DNA of 7,139 nt, from positions 1 through 7,139 of the forward strand of contig SBHH01000050.1 in assembly GCA_006226265.1 (NCBI GenBank), written 5' to 3'. A program made the translations under genes and the position numbers. Positions 1-6,975 of the stretch are shown piece by piece. How positions within the stretch are numbered: position 1 is the stretch's first letter; each line of letters opens with the position of its first letter. This stretch comes from Alphaproteobacteria bacterium. Its GTDB lineage: Bacteria > Pseudomonadota > Alphaproteobacteria > Sneathiellales > Sneathiellaceae. The notes under the pieces were generated by a model. That model was not told the DNA's origin, ran no database searches, and saw nothing but the letters and a program-made list of their open reading frames with translations.

Positions 1-367
1 AAAGAAGGATCTCGTCGCCCTCCTTCAAATTCGCCCAGCCCCAGGAATTTGCGACCAGATTGATGCTCTCGGTCGCGTTCTTGGTGAAGATCACCTCATC
101 GACGCTCGCCGCATTGATATGGGCGCGGACGATCTCGCGCGCATTCTCGTATTTCTCGGTCGAGACCTGGCTCAGGTAATGAACGCCCCGGTGCACATTC
201 GCGTAAATCTCGCGATAGGCCCTGTCCATCGCCTCGATCACCACTTGCGGTTTTTGCGCTGACGCGCCGCTGTCGAGATAGGCGAGGGGGTGGCCATGGA
301 CTTCCCGCCCGAAAATCGGGAAATCCGCGCGGATACGCTCGATATCAAAGGTCGTTAGTTCGTTCAT
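1..367 (-). CDS. sufS: Cysteine desulfurase SufS, N-terminal part (runs off left edge)
   Basis: PLP-dependent cysteine desulfurase that takes sulfur from L-cysteine and passes it as persulfide into SUF Fe-S cluster assembly in the cytoplasm. Only the first 122 residues are present, translated by hand from the minus strand. They show the family landmarks LDSGASAQKPQ (31-41), NVHRGVHYLSQ (58-68) and TKNATESINLVA (95-106), typical of group II (SufS/CsdA) desulfurases. The PLP-binding lysine and the catalytic cysteine lie beyond the window edge, so activity cannot be judged. The ATG overlaps the sufD stop as ATGA (364-367), and a GAGG Shine-Dalgarno sits 7 nt upstream inside sufD, indicating translational coupling. 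CsdA or a kynureninase-like paralogue is possible in principle, but the operon position makes SufS nearly certain. Confidence 0.95.
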   Translation of the reverse strand, partial: MNELTTFDIERIRADFPIFGREVHGHPLAYLDSGASAQKPQVVIEAMDRAYREIYANVHRGVHYLSQVSTEKYENAREIVRAHINAASVDEVIFTKNATESINLVANSWGWANLKEGDEILL

Positions 368-1653
368 CCCTGCACCTCGTTCAGCCAGCGTTCGGCAATA
401 TGCGAAAACCAGCTTCGAACCTGTTCGTCGCTCACTTCCTCGATCACATCGGCGAGGAAGGCATGGATCAGCATGCGGCGCGCTTCCTCGGCTGTCAGCC
501 CTCGCGAGCGCATATAGAAAAGCGCCGTCTCGTCCAGCTCACCGGAGGAAGCGCCGTGGCTGCATTTCACATCATCGGCGAAAATCTCCAGCTCCGGCTT
601 CACCGAAACCGACGCGGTATCGGAGAGGAGGAGAGAGCGGCTCAACTGATCGCCCGCGACTTTCTGCGCATCCGCCGCGATATGGATCTTGCCCTGAAAC
701 ACCCCTTGCGCCTTGCCATCGAGCACGCCCTTATAAACCTGGCGGCTGTCATTTTCCGGCACCAGATGGCGGGTCAGGGTGGTCGTGTCGCAGTGCTGCT
801 CTCCCCGCATCAGATAGGCGCCGTTAAGCGCGCTTGTGGCGCCCGCGCCCTCGATATGGGTGGTAAGTTCGTTGCGCGAAAGCCGGCCGCCGGTCGAGAG
901 GGAGAAGTTTTCGTAAGCCGCCCCCTTCGCGAGTGTCACTTCCGTCTCGGCGAGATGGAAGGCGGCGAGGCTCTCGGCCTGCAGCTTGTAATGATTTAAC
1001 GCCGCGCCTTCATCAAGCGTGACGTCATTTCGGGGGTTCGCGAAATAGGCATGGCCATCCGGACCGATATATTCCTCAACCAGCGTGAGGGACGCGCCCT
1101 TCCCAAGCCGGATGATATTCCGGAGATGATGAGCATCGCGCGCAACGCCATGAAGACTTACAAAGCGGAGGATAACCGGCGCGTCCAATGCGGCATTTTC
1201 GGCCAGTTCCAGCACCGCGCCATCTTCCATGAAGGCGGTGTTGAGCGCGACAAGCGCGGCCGTCCTGTCCGCGACAGGGACAACCAGATCCTCCCGTCCT
1301 GCTTCGAGCTCGTTCGCGAGGGAAGAGAGCGATATTCCGTCCGGCAGGCGGTCGAGATGGCTTTTATCCGCCGCAAACCGGCCGTTCACGAAGGTCATCA
1401 CATGCGGCGCATGGAATTCGGGAAGCGGGCTTTGCTTTTTGCCTTCGACCGGTTCGATCCCGCGGGTGAGGGAATTCAGCGGCGTGAATTTCCATTCCTC
1501 CACTTTCCGGCCCGGGAAATCGAGATCGGAAAAGGCGGCAAGCGCCGTCCGGCGAAGCGCCTCAAGCGCAGGCCGCCCATGGCCCGGCATCTGCTCCTGA
1601 TCCTGTTCGAAGCGGTCGAGATAGTGGCTGGCGAGGGGGGTTAGCTGGCTCAT
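364..1653 (-). CDS. sufD: Fe-S cluster assembly protein SufD
   Basis: Scaffold subunit of the SufBC2D complex. It pairs with SufB to form the site where the nascent cluster is built and is also implicated in iron entry. With the chosen start it has 429 residues, close to the family's usual length. The N-terminal region carries FPGRKVEEWKFTPL (46-59), and the C-terminal beta-helix core carries DDVKCSHGASSG (360-371), including C364 and H366; H366 matches E. coli H360 at the SufB-SufD interface. The frame stays open upstream to an ATG at 1692, but that start would overlap sufC by 23 bp. The ATG at 1653 begins MSQLTPLASHYL and is preceded by AAGGAAG, which overlaps the sufC stop codon (TAAGGAAG), so I prefer it. 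It is followed directly by sufS with a 4-bp overlap. Confidence 0.96.
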   Translation of the reverse strand: MSQLTPLASHYLDRFEQDQEQMPGHGRPALEALRRTALAAFSDLDFPGRKVEEWKFTPLNSLTRGIEPVEGKKQSPLPEFHAPHVMTFVNGRFAADKSHLDRLPDGISLSSLANELEAGREDLVVPVADRTAALVALNTAFMEDGAVLELAENAALDAPVILRFVSLHGVARDAHHLRNIIRLGKGASLTLVEEYIGPDGHAYFANPRNDVTLDEGAALNHYKLQAESLAAFHLAETEVTLAKGAAYENFSLSTGGRLSRNELTTHIEGAGATSALNGAYLMRGEQHCDTTTLTRHLVPENDSRQVYKGVLDGKAQGVFQGKIHIAADAQKVAGDQLSRSLLLSDTASVSVKPELEIFADDVKCSHGASSGELDETALFYMRSRGLTAEEARRMLIHAFLADVIEEVSDEQVRSWFSHIAERWLNEVQG

Positions 1654-1669
1654 CTCAATTACGTCTTCC

Positions 1670-2446
1670 TTACAAATTTGCGGCGGCGGCACCGCTCTCT
1701 ACGGGCGTGCCCATAACGCCGGCATAGCCCTTGTCTTCCAGTTCAAGCGCGAGGGACTTGTCGCCCGACTTCACGATCCGGCCATCGGCCAGGACATGCA
1801 CAACATCCGGCACGATGTAATCGAGAAGCCGCTGATAATGGGTAATGACGAGGGCCGCGCGGTTCGGGCTCCGAAGCCGGTTAACACCATCCGCCGCGAT
1901 TTTGAGCGCATCGATATCAAGGCCGGAATCGGTTTCGTCCAGCAGCATGAAATCAGGCTCCAGGAGCGACATCTGCAGAACCTCGTTCCGCTTCTTCTCA
2001 CCGCCCGAAAAACCAACATTGACGGCGCGTTTCAGCATATCGTCCTTGATGCCAAGCTCTTTCGTCTTCTCGCGAATGAGTTTCAGGAATTCCATGGCGT
2101 CCACTTCCGGCTCTCCCCGGAATTTCCGCTGTGCGTTATAGGCGGTCTTCAGGAATGTCGCCGAGGGCACGCCCGGAATTTCGACCGGATACTGAAAGGC
2201 GAGGAAAATGCCTTTGCCCGCCCGTTCGTCCGGCGAAAGAGCAAGAAGGTTCTCGCCCTTATATTCAACTGTGCCCTTGGTCACCTCATATCCATCGCGT
2301 CCCGCAAGGACGTAGGAGAGGGTGCTCTTGCCTGCGCCGTTCGGGCCCATGATCGCATGGACCTCGCCCGCGGGGATCGAGAGGGTAATGCCTTTTAAGA
2401 TTTCCTTGCCGCCAACTTCGGCGTGCAAGTCCTTGATTTCCAACAT
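1670..2446 (-). CDS. sufC: Fe-S cluster assembly ATPase SufC
   Basis: ABC-type ATPase of the SufBC2D scaffold complex; ATP hydrolysis drives the conformational change that opens the SufB-SufD cluster-building interface. It is a soluble protein of 258 residues, normal for the family. Visible motifs are Walker A GPNGAGKST (34-42), Q-loop Q85, ABC signature SGGEK (147-151), Walker B with LLDETDSGLD (168-177) and H-loop H203. K152, E171 and H203, which form the SufC-specific salt-bridge set known from structures, are all present. The start MLEIKDLHAE matches the canonical SufC N-terminus. An in-frame ATG at 2473 (adding MPNLKESHV) is possible, and neither start has a strong ribosome binding site (GAAAGAAAG lies upstream of 2446). 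It sits 43 bp after sufB and 16 bp before sufD. Confidence 0.97.
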   Translation of the reverse strand: MLEIKDLHAEVGGKEILKGITLSIPAGEVHAIMGPNGAGKSTLSYVLAGRDGYEVTKGTVEYKGENLLALSPDERAGKGIFLAFQYPVEIPGVPSATFLKTAYNAQRKFRGEPEVDAMEFLKLIREKTKELGIKDDMLKRAVNVGFSGGEKKRNEVLQMSLLEPDFMLLDETDSGLDIDALKIAADGVNRLRSPNRAALVITHYQRLLDYIVPDVVHVLADGRIVKSGDKSLALELEDKGYAGVMGTPVESGAAAANL

Positions 2447-2489
2447 AACGTGACTTTCTTTCAGATTGGGCATCGCGCCCGTCTTCACT

Positions 2490-3959
<1,470 letters not shown>

Positions 3960-3962
3960 AAC

Positions 3963-4427
3963 TTACTCCGCTATTCCAAGGGGGGCGGGGGTTCGTCTCG
4001 CCCGCCCGTTCTGTTCAGGGGCCGTCTCGATGCACATATCGGCAAGGGTCACTTCCTCAAGCGCGGTGTTGAGCGCCCGGTTGATCTTTTCCCAGCCGCC
4101 CCGCATCGGGCAGCGTTCCTCGACCGAGCAGTCATTCCCGCTCTCATCGACACAGGAAGTGACGGCGACCGGCCCCTCCATCGCGCGGACGATCTCGGCG
4201 ATCGAAATCTCGTCGGGTTCGCGCGTCAGGGTATAACCGCCATGGGCGCCCCGCTGGGAGGAGACGAAGGGACTTTTCGCAAGGATGCGCAAAATCTTCG
4301 CCGCCGTCGGCACCGGCAGCCCCGTGAAAAGCGACATATCCGGCGCCGTCATGGTCCGATCCGGCTGCCGCGCCATCTCCGACATGATGACCACGCCATA
4401 GTCGGTCATTTTGCTCAGTTTGATCAT
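3963..4427 (-). CDS. Rrf2-family SUF operon regulator (IscR-like, Fe-S binding)
   Basis: Winged-helix transcription factor of the Rrf2 family, of the SUF-system regulator subgroup that heads suf operons. 154 residues. The N-terminal MIKLSKMTDYGVVIMSEMA and the segment around SSQRGAHGGYTLTRE (56-70) form the DNA-binding helix-turn-helix and wing. A cysteine motif follows: C92, C100 and C106 (C-x7-C-x5-C), the position where IscR binds a [2Fe-2S] cluster through C92, C98 and C104. The histidine ligand IscR uses three residues after its last cysteine is absent here (R109). A fourth cysteine, C132, lies near the C-terminus. By analogy it should repress or activate the downstream sufBCDS genes, and itself, according to cluster occupancy. 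The start at 4427 has only a weak AGAG-type ribosome binding site, but the family N-terminus begins there. RirA or NsrR are less likely given the operon. Confidence 0.93.
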   Translation of the reverse strand: MIKLSKMTDYGVVIMSEMARQPDRTMTAPDMSLFTGLPVPTAAKILRILAKSPFVSSQRGAHGGYTLTREPDEISIAEIVRAMEGPVAVTSCVDESGNDCSVEERCPMRGGWEKINRALNTALEEVTLADMCIETAPEQNGRARRTPAPLGIAE

Positions 4428-4442
4428 TGTCTCTTATATCGT

Positions 4443-4488
4443 ACCAAATCGGTCTGAATTCAAGCGATTTATAACAGACGGAATTGGT
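4443..4488 (-). promoter_or_regulatory. Candidate suf operator: 14-bp inverted repeat
   Basis: The arms ACCAAATCGGTCTG (4443-4456) and CAGACGGAATTGGT (4475-4488) are inverted copies matching at 12 of 14 positions, separated by 18 bp, so equivalent positions are about 32 bp (three helical turns) apart. They flank the TATAAA box at 4468-4473 and lie 16-61 bp before the Rrf2 start codon. Rrf2 proteins commonly autoregulate through such sites, so this is the best candidate for where the encoded regulator binds. The sequence does not match the E. coli IscR type 1 consensus well. The pairing is seen directly; the role is inferred. Confidence 0.5.
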
Positions 4489-4496
4489 CTTGTATA
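4468..4496 (-). promoter_or_regulatory. Putative suf operon promoter
   Basis: On the minus strand TATAAA (4468-4473) makes a reasonable -10 box, giving a start near 4461 and a leader of roughly 35 nt. The hexamer 17 bp upstream (TATACA, 4491-4496) is a poor -35, which fits a promoter that depends on an activator or is set by a regulator. An alternative pair is TTGAAT with TATAAG 19 bp later, close to the ATG, which would give an almost leaderless mRNA. The choice is uncertain. Confidence 0.3.
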
Positions 4497-4502
4497 GAAT
4501 TC

Positions 4503-4515
4503 TTGAACCATTCAA
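4503..4515. promoter_or_regulatory. Short palindrome TTGAA-CCA-TTCAA upstream of suf promoter
   Basis: A perfect 5-bp inverted repeat with a 3-bp centre, lying about 42-54 bp upstream of the inferred suf transcription start. The GAA-N3-TTC core is reminiscent of iron-control elements bound by Irr-type regulators in alphaproteobacteria, but the flanks fit only partly and I recall that consensus imperfectly. It could be a second regulatory input or chance in an AT-rich stretch. Confidence 0.25.
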
Positions 4516-4546
4516 AAGAAAAAAATGTCGGGGCGGCGCTTGTCGC

Positions 4547-4578
4547 TTGACAAAGGCGGCCGCCGCCGCTTCTATAGT
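4547..4578 (+). promoter_or_regulatory. Promoter of the candidate small RNA
   Basis: TTGACA (4547-4552) is a perfect -35 and TATAGT (4573-4578) a good -10. The 20-bp spacer is longer than usual; using TTCTAT (4570-4575) as the -10 would give 17 bp but a weaker box. The spacer contains the palindrome GGCGGCCGCC (4555-4564). The predicted start at about 4584-4585 coincides with the first base of a long-range RNA helix, which supports this promoter and the RNA together. Confidence 0.55.
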
Positions 4579-4583
4579 CGCAT

Positions 4584-4697
4584 GGCATACAACATGAACA
4601 ACATTATCGTGGCAAAACTTCGCTCCATTCCCCGAATGGCGGAAGTCTGTATGCCCTGACGCAAACGACACAAACCGCCCATCGAGGCGGTTTTTTT
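4584..4697 (+). ncRNA. Candidate small RNA or structured mRNA leader, about 114 nt
   Basis: A complete transcription unit without a convincing protein gene. After the TTGACA/TATAGT promoter, GGCATACA (4584-4591) pairs perfectly with TGTATGCC (4648-4655), closing a domain. Inside it, ACTTC (4617-4621) pairs with GAAGT (4642-4646) and CCATTC (4625-4630) with GAATGG (4634-4639) around a CCC loop. The unit ends in an intrinsic terminator (4672-4697). A micro-ORF for 21 residues (4594-4659, MNNIIVAKLRSIPRMAEVCMP) has no ribosome binding site and may be coincidental. I do not recognise a known RNA family: it lacks the SRP RNA core motif and is too short for 6S RNA. Since the kinase gene begins 43 bp after the terminator with no separate promoter evident, a cis-acting leader (attenuator or riboswitch) is as possible as a trans-acting sRNA. 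Confidence 0.6.
4672..4697 (+). terminator. Intrinsic terminator ahead of the kinase gene
   Basis: AAACCGCC (4672-4679) and GGCGGTTT (4686-4693) form a perfect 8-bp stem with a 6-nt CATCGA loop, followed by a run of T (seven in all, 4691-4697). This is a textbook Rho-independent terminator on the plus strand. No upstream protein gene on this strand could use it, so it must end the RNA starting near 4584. Confidence 0.85.
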
Positions 4698-4740
4698 AAT
4701 GCTTCCGTCTCTTTGGCCCCCTTCGATGGAGATGAGAAGT

Positions 4741-5283
4741 ATGTATATGGAAAGTTCCGAAATCACTGCGCCGCCCGGCGATGAACCCTACAGTCGGCGG
4801 AACAGCGCCGTTCTCTATATGCTGGCCGGCAAGATCGGCGCGGGCAAGTCAACGCTTGCCGGGAAGCTCGCCCGCCAGCCCCGCACCATTGTCTTTTCCG
4901 AAGACCAGCTGCTCGCCGAGCTTTATCCCGGCGAAATCAAGGATCCCGGCGATTATATCCGCTCCGCCATCCGGCTGAAGTTCGCGCTGAAGGATCATAT
5001 CGTCAGGCTTTTGCGGGAAGGCTTCAACGTTGTGCTCGACTTTCCGGCCAATACTCCCGACAGCCGCCGCTGGGGACGGGAGCTGTTCGAGGCCGCCAAT
5101 GTGCCGCATGAGCTGCATTTCATCGATACGCCGAATGAGATTTGCAAGGCGCGCCTTCGGGCCCGCAACAAGATCGGCGAGCATCCCTTCCAGGCAAGCG
5201 ACGCGGAGTTCGACCTCTTCTGCCGCTTCTTCATCGCGCCCACGCCCGGCGAAGGCTTCAACGTGATCCGCCATGCGGAGTAG
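4741..5283 (+). CDS. Small P-loop ATP-binding protein (AAA_33/kinase-like)
   Basis: Predicted soluble 180-residue P-loop NTPase resembling the AAA_33/zeta-toxin-like kinase group, which phosphorylates small molecules or nucleic acid ends. Substrate unknown. Visible are the Walker A motif GKIGAGKST (30-38) after a hydrophobic strand (AVLYMLA), a Walker B-like strand NVVLDFPANT (96-105) with D100, and an arginine-rich lid-like stretch KARLRARN (136-143). No transmembrane segment or second domain is evident. I chose the ATG at 4741 because GGAG lies 9 nt upstream; in-frame ATGs at 4699, 4726, 4732 and 4747 also exist, and 4699 abuts the terminator's T-run. The gene is alone on its strand. Its transcription probably depends on read-through of the terminator at 4672-4697 or on an unseen promoter. 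It converges with the LysR gene. Confidence 0.85.
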   Translation: MYMESSEITAPPGDEPYSRRNSAVLYMLAGKIGAGKSTLAGKLARQPRTIVFSEDQLLAELYPGEIKDPGDYIRSAIRLKFALKDHIVRLLREGFNVVLDFPANTPDSRRWGRELFEAANVPHELHFIDTPNEICKARLRARNKIGEHPFQASDAEFDLFCRFFIAPTPGEGFNVIRHAE

Positions 5284-5311
5284 GGGGCATATGTGAAATC
5301 CAAAGTGAGAA

Positions 5312-5341
5312 GGGCGGCTGTGACACTGTCACCGGCCGCCC
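5312..5341. terminator. Hairpin between convergent kinase and LysR genes
   Basis: GGGCGGC (5312-5318) pairs with GCCGCCC (5335-5341), and inside it GTGAC (5320-5324) pairs with GTCAC (5328-5332) around a 3-nt loop. The hairpin overlaps the last codons of the LysR gene. The plus strand has no T-run after it; the minus strand continues TTCTCACTTT, a broken T-tract. It probably ends LysR transcription and perhaps also that of the kinase gene. Confidence 0.5.
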
Positions 5342-6246
5342 CGATCCACTGACTGCGCCTCCGCCAGCAGCCATTCCCGGAACGCCCTGATCTTGGGTTT
5401 TAAGGTCCCTTCCTTCGGCGTCAGCAGATAATAGCAAAAAGTGAGCGGCGTACTGAAACCCGGATCAAACGGATGCACCAACCGACCGGCCGCCACCTCG
5501 TCCGCGACCAGAACATCCGCAATCAATGCGACGCCCTGCCCGTCGAGGGCGGCCTGAACCGCCATGCTTTCCATATTGAAATGCGGCCCGCGGGTGGGAT
5601 CAATATCATGCAGCCCCGCCGCCAGCAGCCACATGCGCCAGGTCGGCTCGACCGCCGTCCAGTCGATATGAAGCAGCCGGTGATGCCGCAAATCCTCGGG
5701 CTCCCTTAAGGGATGCCCGCCTCGCAGAAGGACCGGGCTGCAAACCGGCGTATTCACCGGGCTGAACAGGAAATCTACCGCAACATCCCGATATCCACCG
5801 GAACCATAACGGATCGCCACATCCGCGTTGTCCCGCACAAGGTCAACAAGGCGATCCGTACCATCAATGCGAATTTCGATATCCGGATGCAAATTGCGAA
5901 ATTTTTCAAGCCGCGGCATCAGCCACATCGCGCCGAAGGACGGGCTAACGCTTATTGTCAGCACGCCACTTTCACAATGGGCACGCATTTCCTCAACCCC
6001 TTGCGCAAGCTTGTCGAACCCTTGCGCCAAAGTCGGCAAGGCCGCCTGACCGGCCGCCGTCAGGCGCAGGGCCCGGGTCAGGCGATGGAAAAGCGGAACA
6101 TCGAGCATTTCCTCCAATGCCTTGACCTGATGGCTGACAGCGCCCGGCGTGACATTCAGCTCCTCCGCCGCCTTGGTAAAGCTGAGATGCCGGGCGGCGG
6201 CCTCGAACGCACGAAGCGCATTTAGTGGCGGAAGGGAACGAGACAT
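5329..6246 (-). CDS. LysR-type transcriptional regulator, GcvA-like
   Basis: Full-length 305-residue LysR-family regulator. The N-terminal winged helix-turn-helix (about 7-66) contains LRAFEAAARHLSFTKAAEEL and TPGAVSHQVKALEEMLDVPLF, which is the GcvA-subfamily signature (SHQVK in the recognition helix). The rest (about 92-295) is the effector-binding domain; its RIDGTDRLVDLVRDNADVAIRYG stretch has the GcvA-type D-x-A-I-R-Y-G pattern. In this subfamily the name does not predict the target: members control glycine cleavage, beta-lactamases and many catabolic genes. No glycine-cleavage gene lies in the window, so the target is unknown; the divergent DUF1127 gene is one candidate. A ribosome binding site AGG sits 7 nt before the ATG (minus strand, CAGGTATTAAAATG). 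It converges with the kinase gene 45 bp away. Confidence 0.93.
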   Translation of the reverse strand: MSRSLPPLNALRAFEAAARHLSFTKAAEELNVTPGAVSHQVKALEEMLDVPLFHRLTRALRLTAAGQAALPTLAQGFDKLAQGVEEMRAHCESGVLTISVSPSFGAMWLMPRLEKFRNLHPDIEIRIDGTDRLVDLVRDNADVAIRYGSGGYRDVAVDFLFSPVNTPVCSPVLLRGGHPLREPEDLRHHRLLHIDWTAVEPTWRMWLLAAGLHDIDPTRGPHFNMESMAVQAALDGQGVALIADVLVADEVAAGRLVHPFDPGFSTPLTFCYYLLTPKEGTLKPKIRAFREWLLAEAQSVDRGGR

Positions 6247-6268
6247 TTTAATACCTGAGATTTTCTAT

Positions 6269-6290
6269 AGTATAACTCGAGATCTTCTCG
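6269..6290 (-). promoter_or_regulatory. Putative LysR-gene promoter with palindrome
   Basis: On the minus strand TATACT (6269-6274) is a good -10 box, 22 bp before the LysR start codon. Just upstream, CGAGA (6278-6282) and TCTCG (6286-6290) form a perfect inverted repeat with a 3-bp centre, within the would-be spacer of the promoter, where a repressor would block polymerase. No convincing -35 was found. LysR regulators usually autoregulate, so this may be the operator, though it does not show a clear T-N11-A site. Confidence 0.35.
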
Positions 6291-6324
6291 TTTGTAGGAC
6301 CCTCCAAGGGTACTTATTTTCCAA

Positions 6325-6381
6325 TATAATTCAAGGATGAACTGGGAATGCGAAAAGAGAGTTGCCTTTATACAATATAAT
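6325..6381 (+). promoter_or_regulatory. Two TATAAT boxes upstream of the DUF1127 gene
   Basis: The 10-mer CAATATAATT occurs twice (6322-6331 and 6373-6382), so perfect TATAAT boxes lie at 6325-6330 and 6376-6381. Neither has a recognisable -35 at 16-18 bp. The second would start transcription about 50 nt before the DUF1127 start codon. Possible -10 boxes only. Confidence 0.3.
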
Positions 6382-6437
6382 TTTTCTCACCAATCCCTTC
6401 ATCCACAGCTAAGGCAGAAACCCTGAAGGAGAATATT

Positions 6438-6734
6438 ATGTACAGCATGAATTTACGCGAAAGGCTGCCCCGAAACATGCAGCAGCGGATTGACGATGCC
6501 GTTCGCCCCAAGGCGCAAAAAAGGGGTTTCCGGATCGGAGATTTCGTCGCAATCCTCAAAAACATTCTGCGCTGGTTTGCTGATTGGCGCCGACGGCGGA
6601 ACGAACTTCGCAAGCTTCAGGCATTGAGCGACCGCAACCTCAAAGATATCGGGCTAAAGAGAAATGAAGTCACGTCGTCGATTGAAAGGCTGATCGAATT
6701 TGAAACACGGCCAAAATTCAATCGACAGAGATAA
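6438..6734 (+). CDS. DUF1127 domain protein with N-terminal extension
   Basis: Small, very basic 98-residue protein. The DUF1127 (YjiS-like) domain lies near residues 47-85: FADWRRRRNELRKLQALSDR followed by NLKDIGLKRNEVTSSI, with the family's arginine-rich start, L-x-x-LSDRxLxDIGL core and closing R/K. Many DUF1127 proteins are only about 45-70 residues, so the first 45 or so here (MYSMNLRERLPRNMQQRIDD and on) are an extension I do not recognise. In several alphaproteobacteria such proteins bind RNA or act in stress, phosphate or carbon responses; the role here is unknown. AAGGAG (6426-6431) lies 6 nt before the ATG, an excellent ribosome binding site. It is divergent from the LysR gene with 191 bp between, and its 3' side carries a long hairpin (6815-6847). 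Confidence 0.88.
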   Translation: MYSMNLRERLPRNMQQRIDDAVRPKAQKRGFRIGDFVAILKNILRWFADWRRRRNELRKLQALSDRNLKDIGLKRNEVTSSIERLIEFETRPKFNRQR

Positions 6735-6814
6735 GGGATCAAGGATGCCCTCACGATCCGTCATGCAGAATAGACGGAAGGTGCCGTCACAGGAATTGCG
6801 GGACGATGTCTTTC

Positions 6815-6847
6815 AATGCTAGAAGCCTTGGCAAGGTTTCTAGCATT
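6815..6847 (+). terminator. 15-bp stem hairpin downstream of the DUF1127 gene
   Basis: Positions 6815-6829 pair with 6833-6847 throughout (14 Watson-Crick pairs and one G-T), with a GGC loop. The ends read AATGCTAGAAGCCTT and AAGGTTTCTAGCATT. It begins 80 nt after the DUF1127 stop. It is followed by CCTTAC, not a T-run, so it is not a standard intrinsic terminator. It could protect the mRNA 3' end, form part of a 3'-UTR-derived sRNA, or be a protein-binding palindrome. Confidence 0.5.
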
Positions 6848-6975
6848 CCTTACAAGTCACGATGCGTAAGGAAGAAGACAGTTTACAAAATCTACTTAGT
6901 TGACGAGCACGAGAATTTTGCACATAGAAATACCGAAAAATGCTGGACTTTGAATGAAACTATTTTGTAAATTTT

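Larger units (their letters stand above)
4428..4740. other. Intergenic region: suf promoter (minus) and RNA gene (plus)
   Basis: This 313-bp gap separates the start of the suf operon from the kinase gene. The half next to the Rrf2 gene (about 4428-4520) is AT-rich and holds inverted repeats and a TATAAA box on the minus strand. The half next to the kinase (about 4530-4697) is GC-rich and holds a plus-strand promoter, two hairpins and an intrinsic terminator. No convincing protein gene lies here. The separate elements are listed individually. Confidence 0.85.

Noticed and set aside
400..1644. Plus-strand open frames of about 200 codons antisense to sufD
   Set aside because: They mirror the conserved SufD reading frame and have no family features.
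4594..4659. A 21-residue micro-ORF as an independent protein gene
   Set aside because: It has no ribosome binding site and sits within a strongly structured RNA. It is mentioned only as part of the leader hypothesis.
4144..4671. Minus-strand frame overlapping the Rrf2 gene and the intergenic region
   Set aside because: It overlaps the conserved Rrf2 protein in another frame and runs through the promoter and RNA region; its composition is not protein-like.
4584..4697. Signal recognition particle RNA or 6S RNA
   Set aside because: The conserved SRP loop motif (GGAAG-type core with AGCAGCC) is not matched, and the length and fold do not fit 6S RNA.
6900..6928. Possible plus-strand promoter TTGACG with CATAGA
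   Set aside because: The -35 is fair, but the -10 matches only half of the consensus and no gene or terminator-bounded transcript follows.
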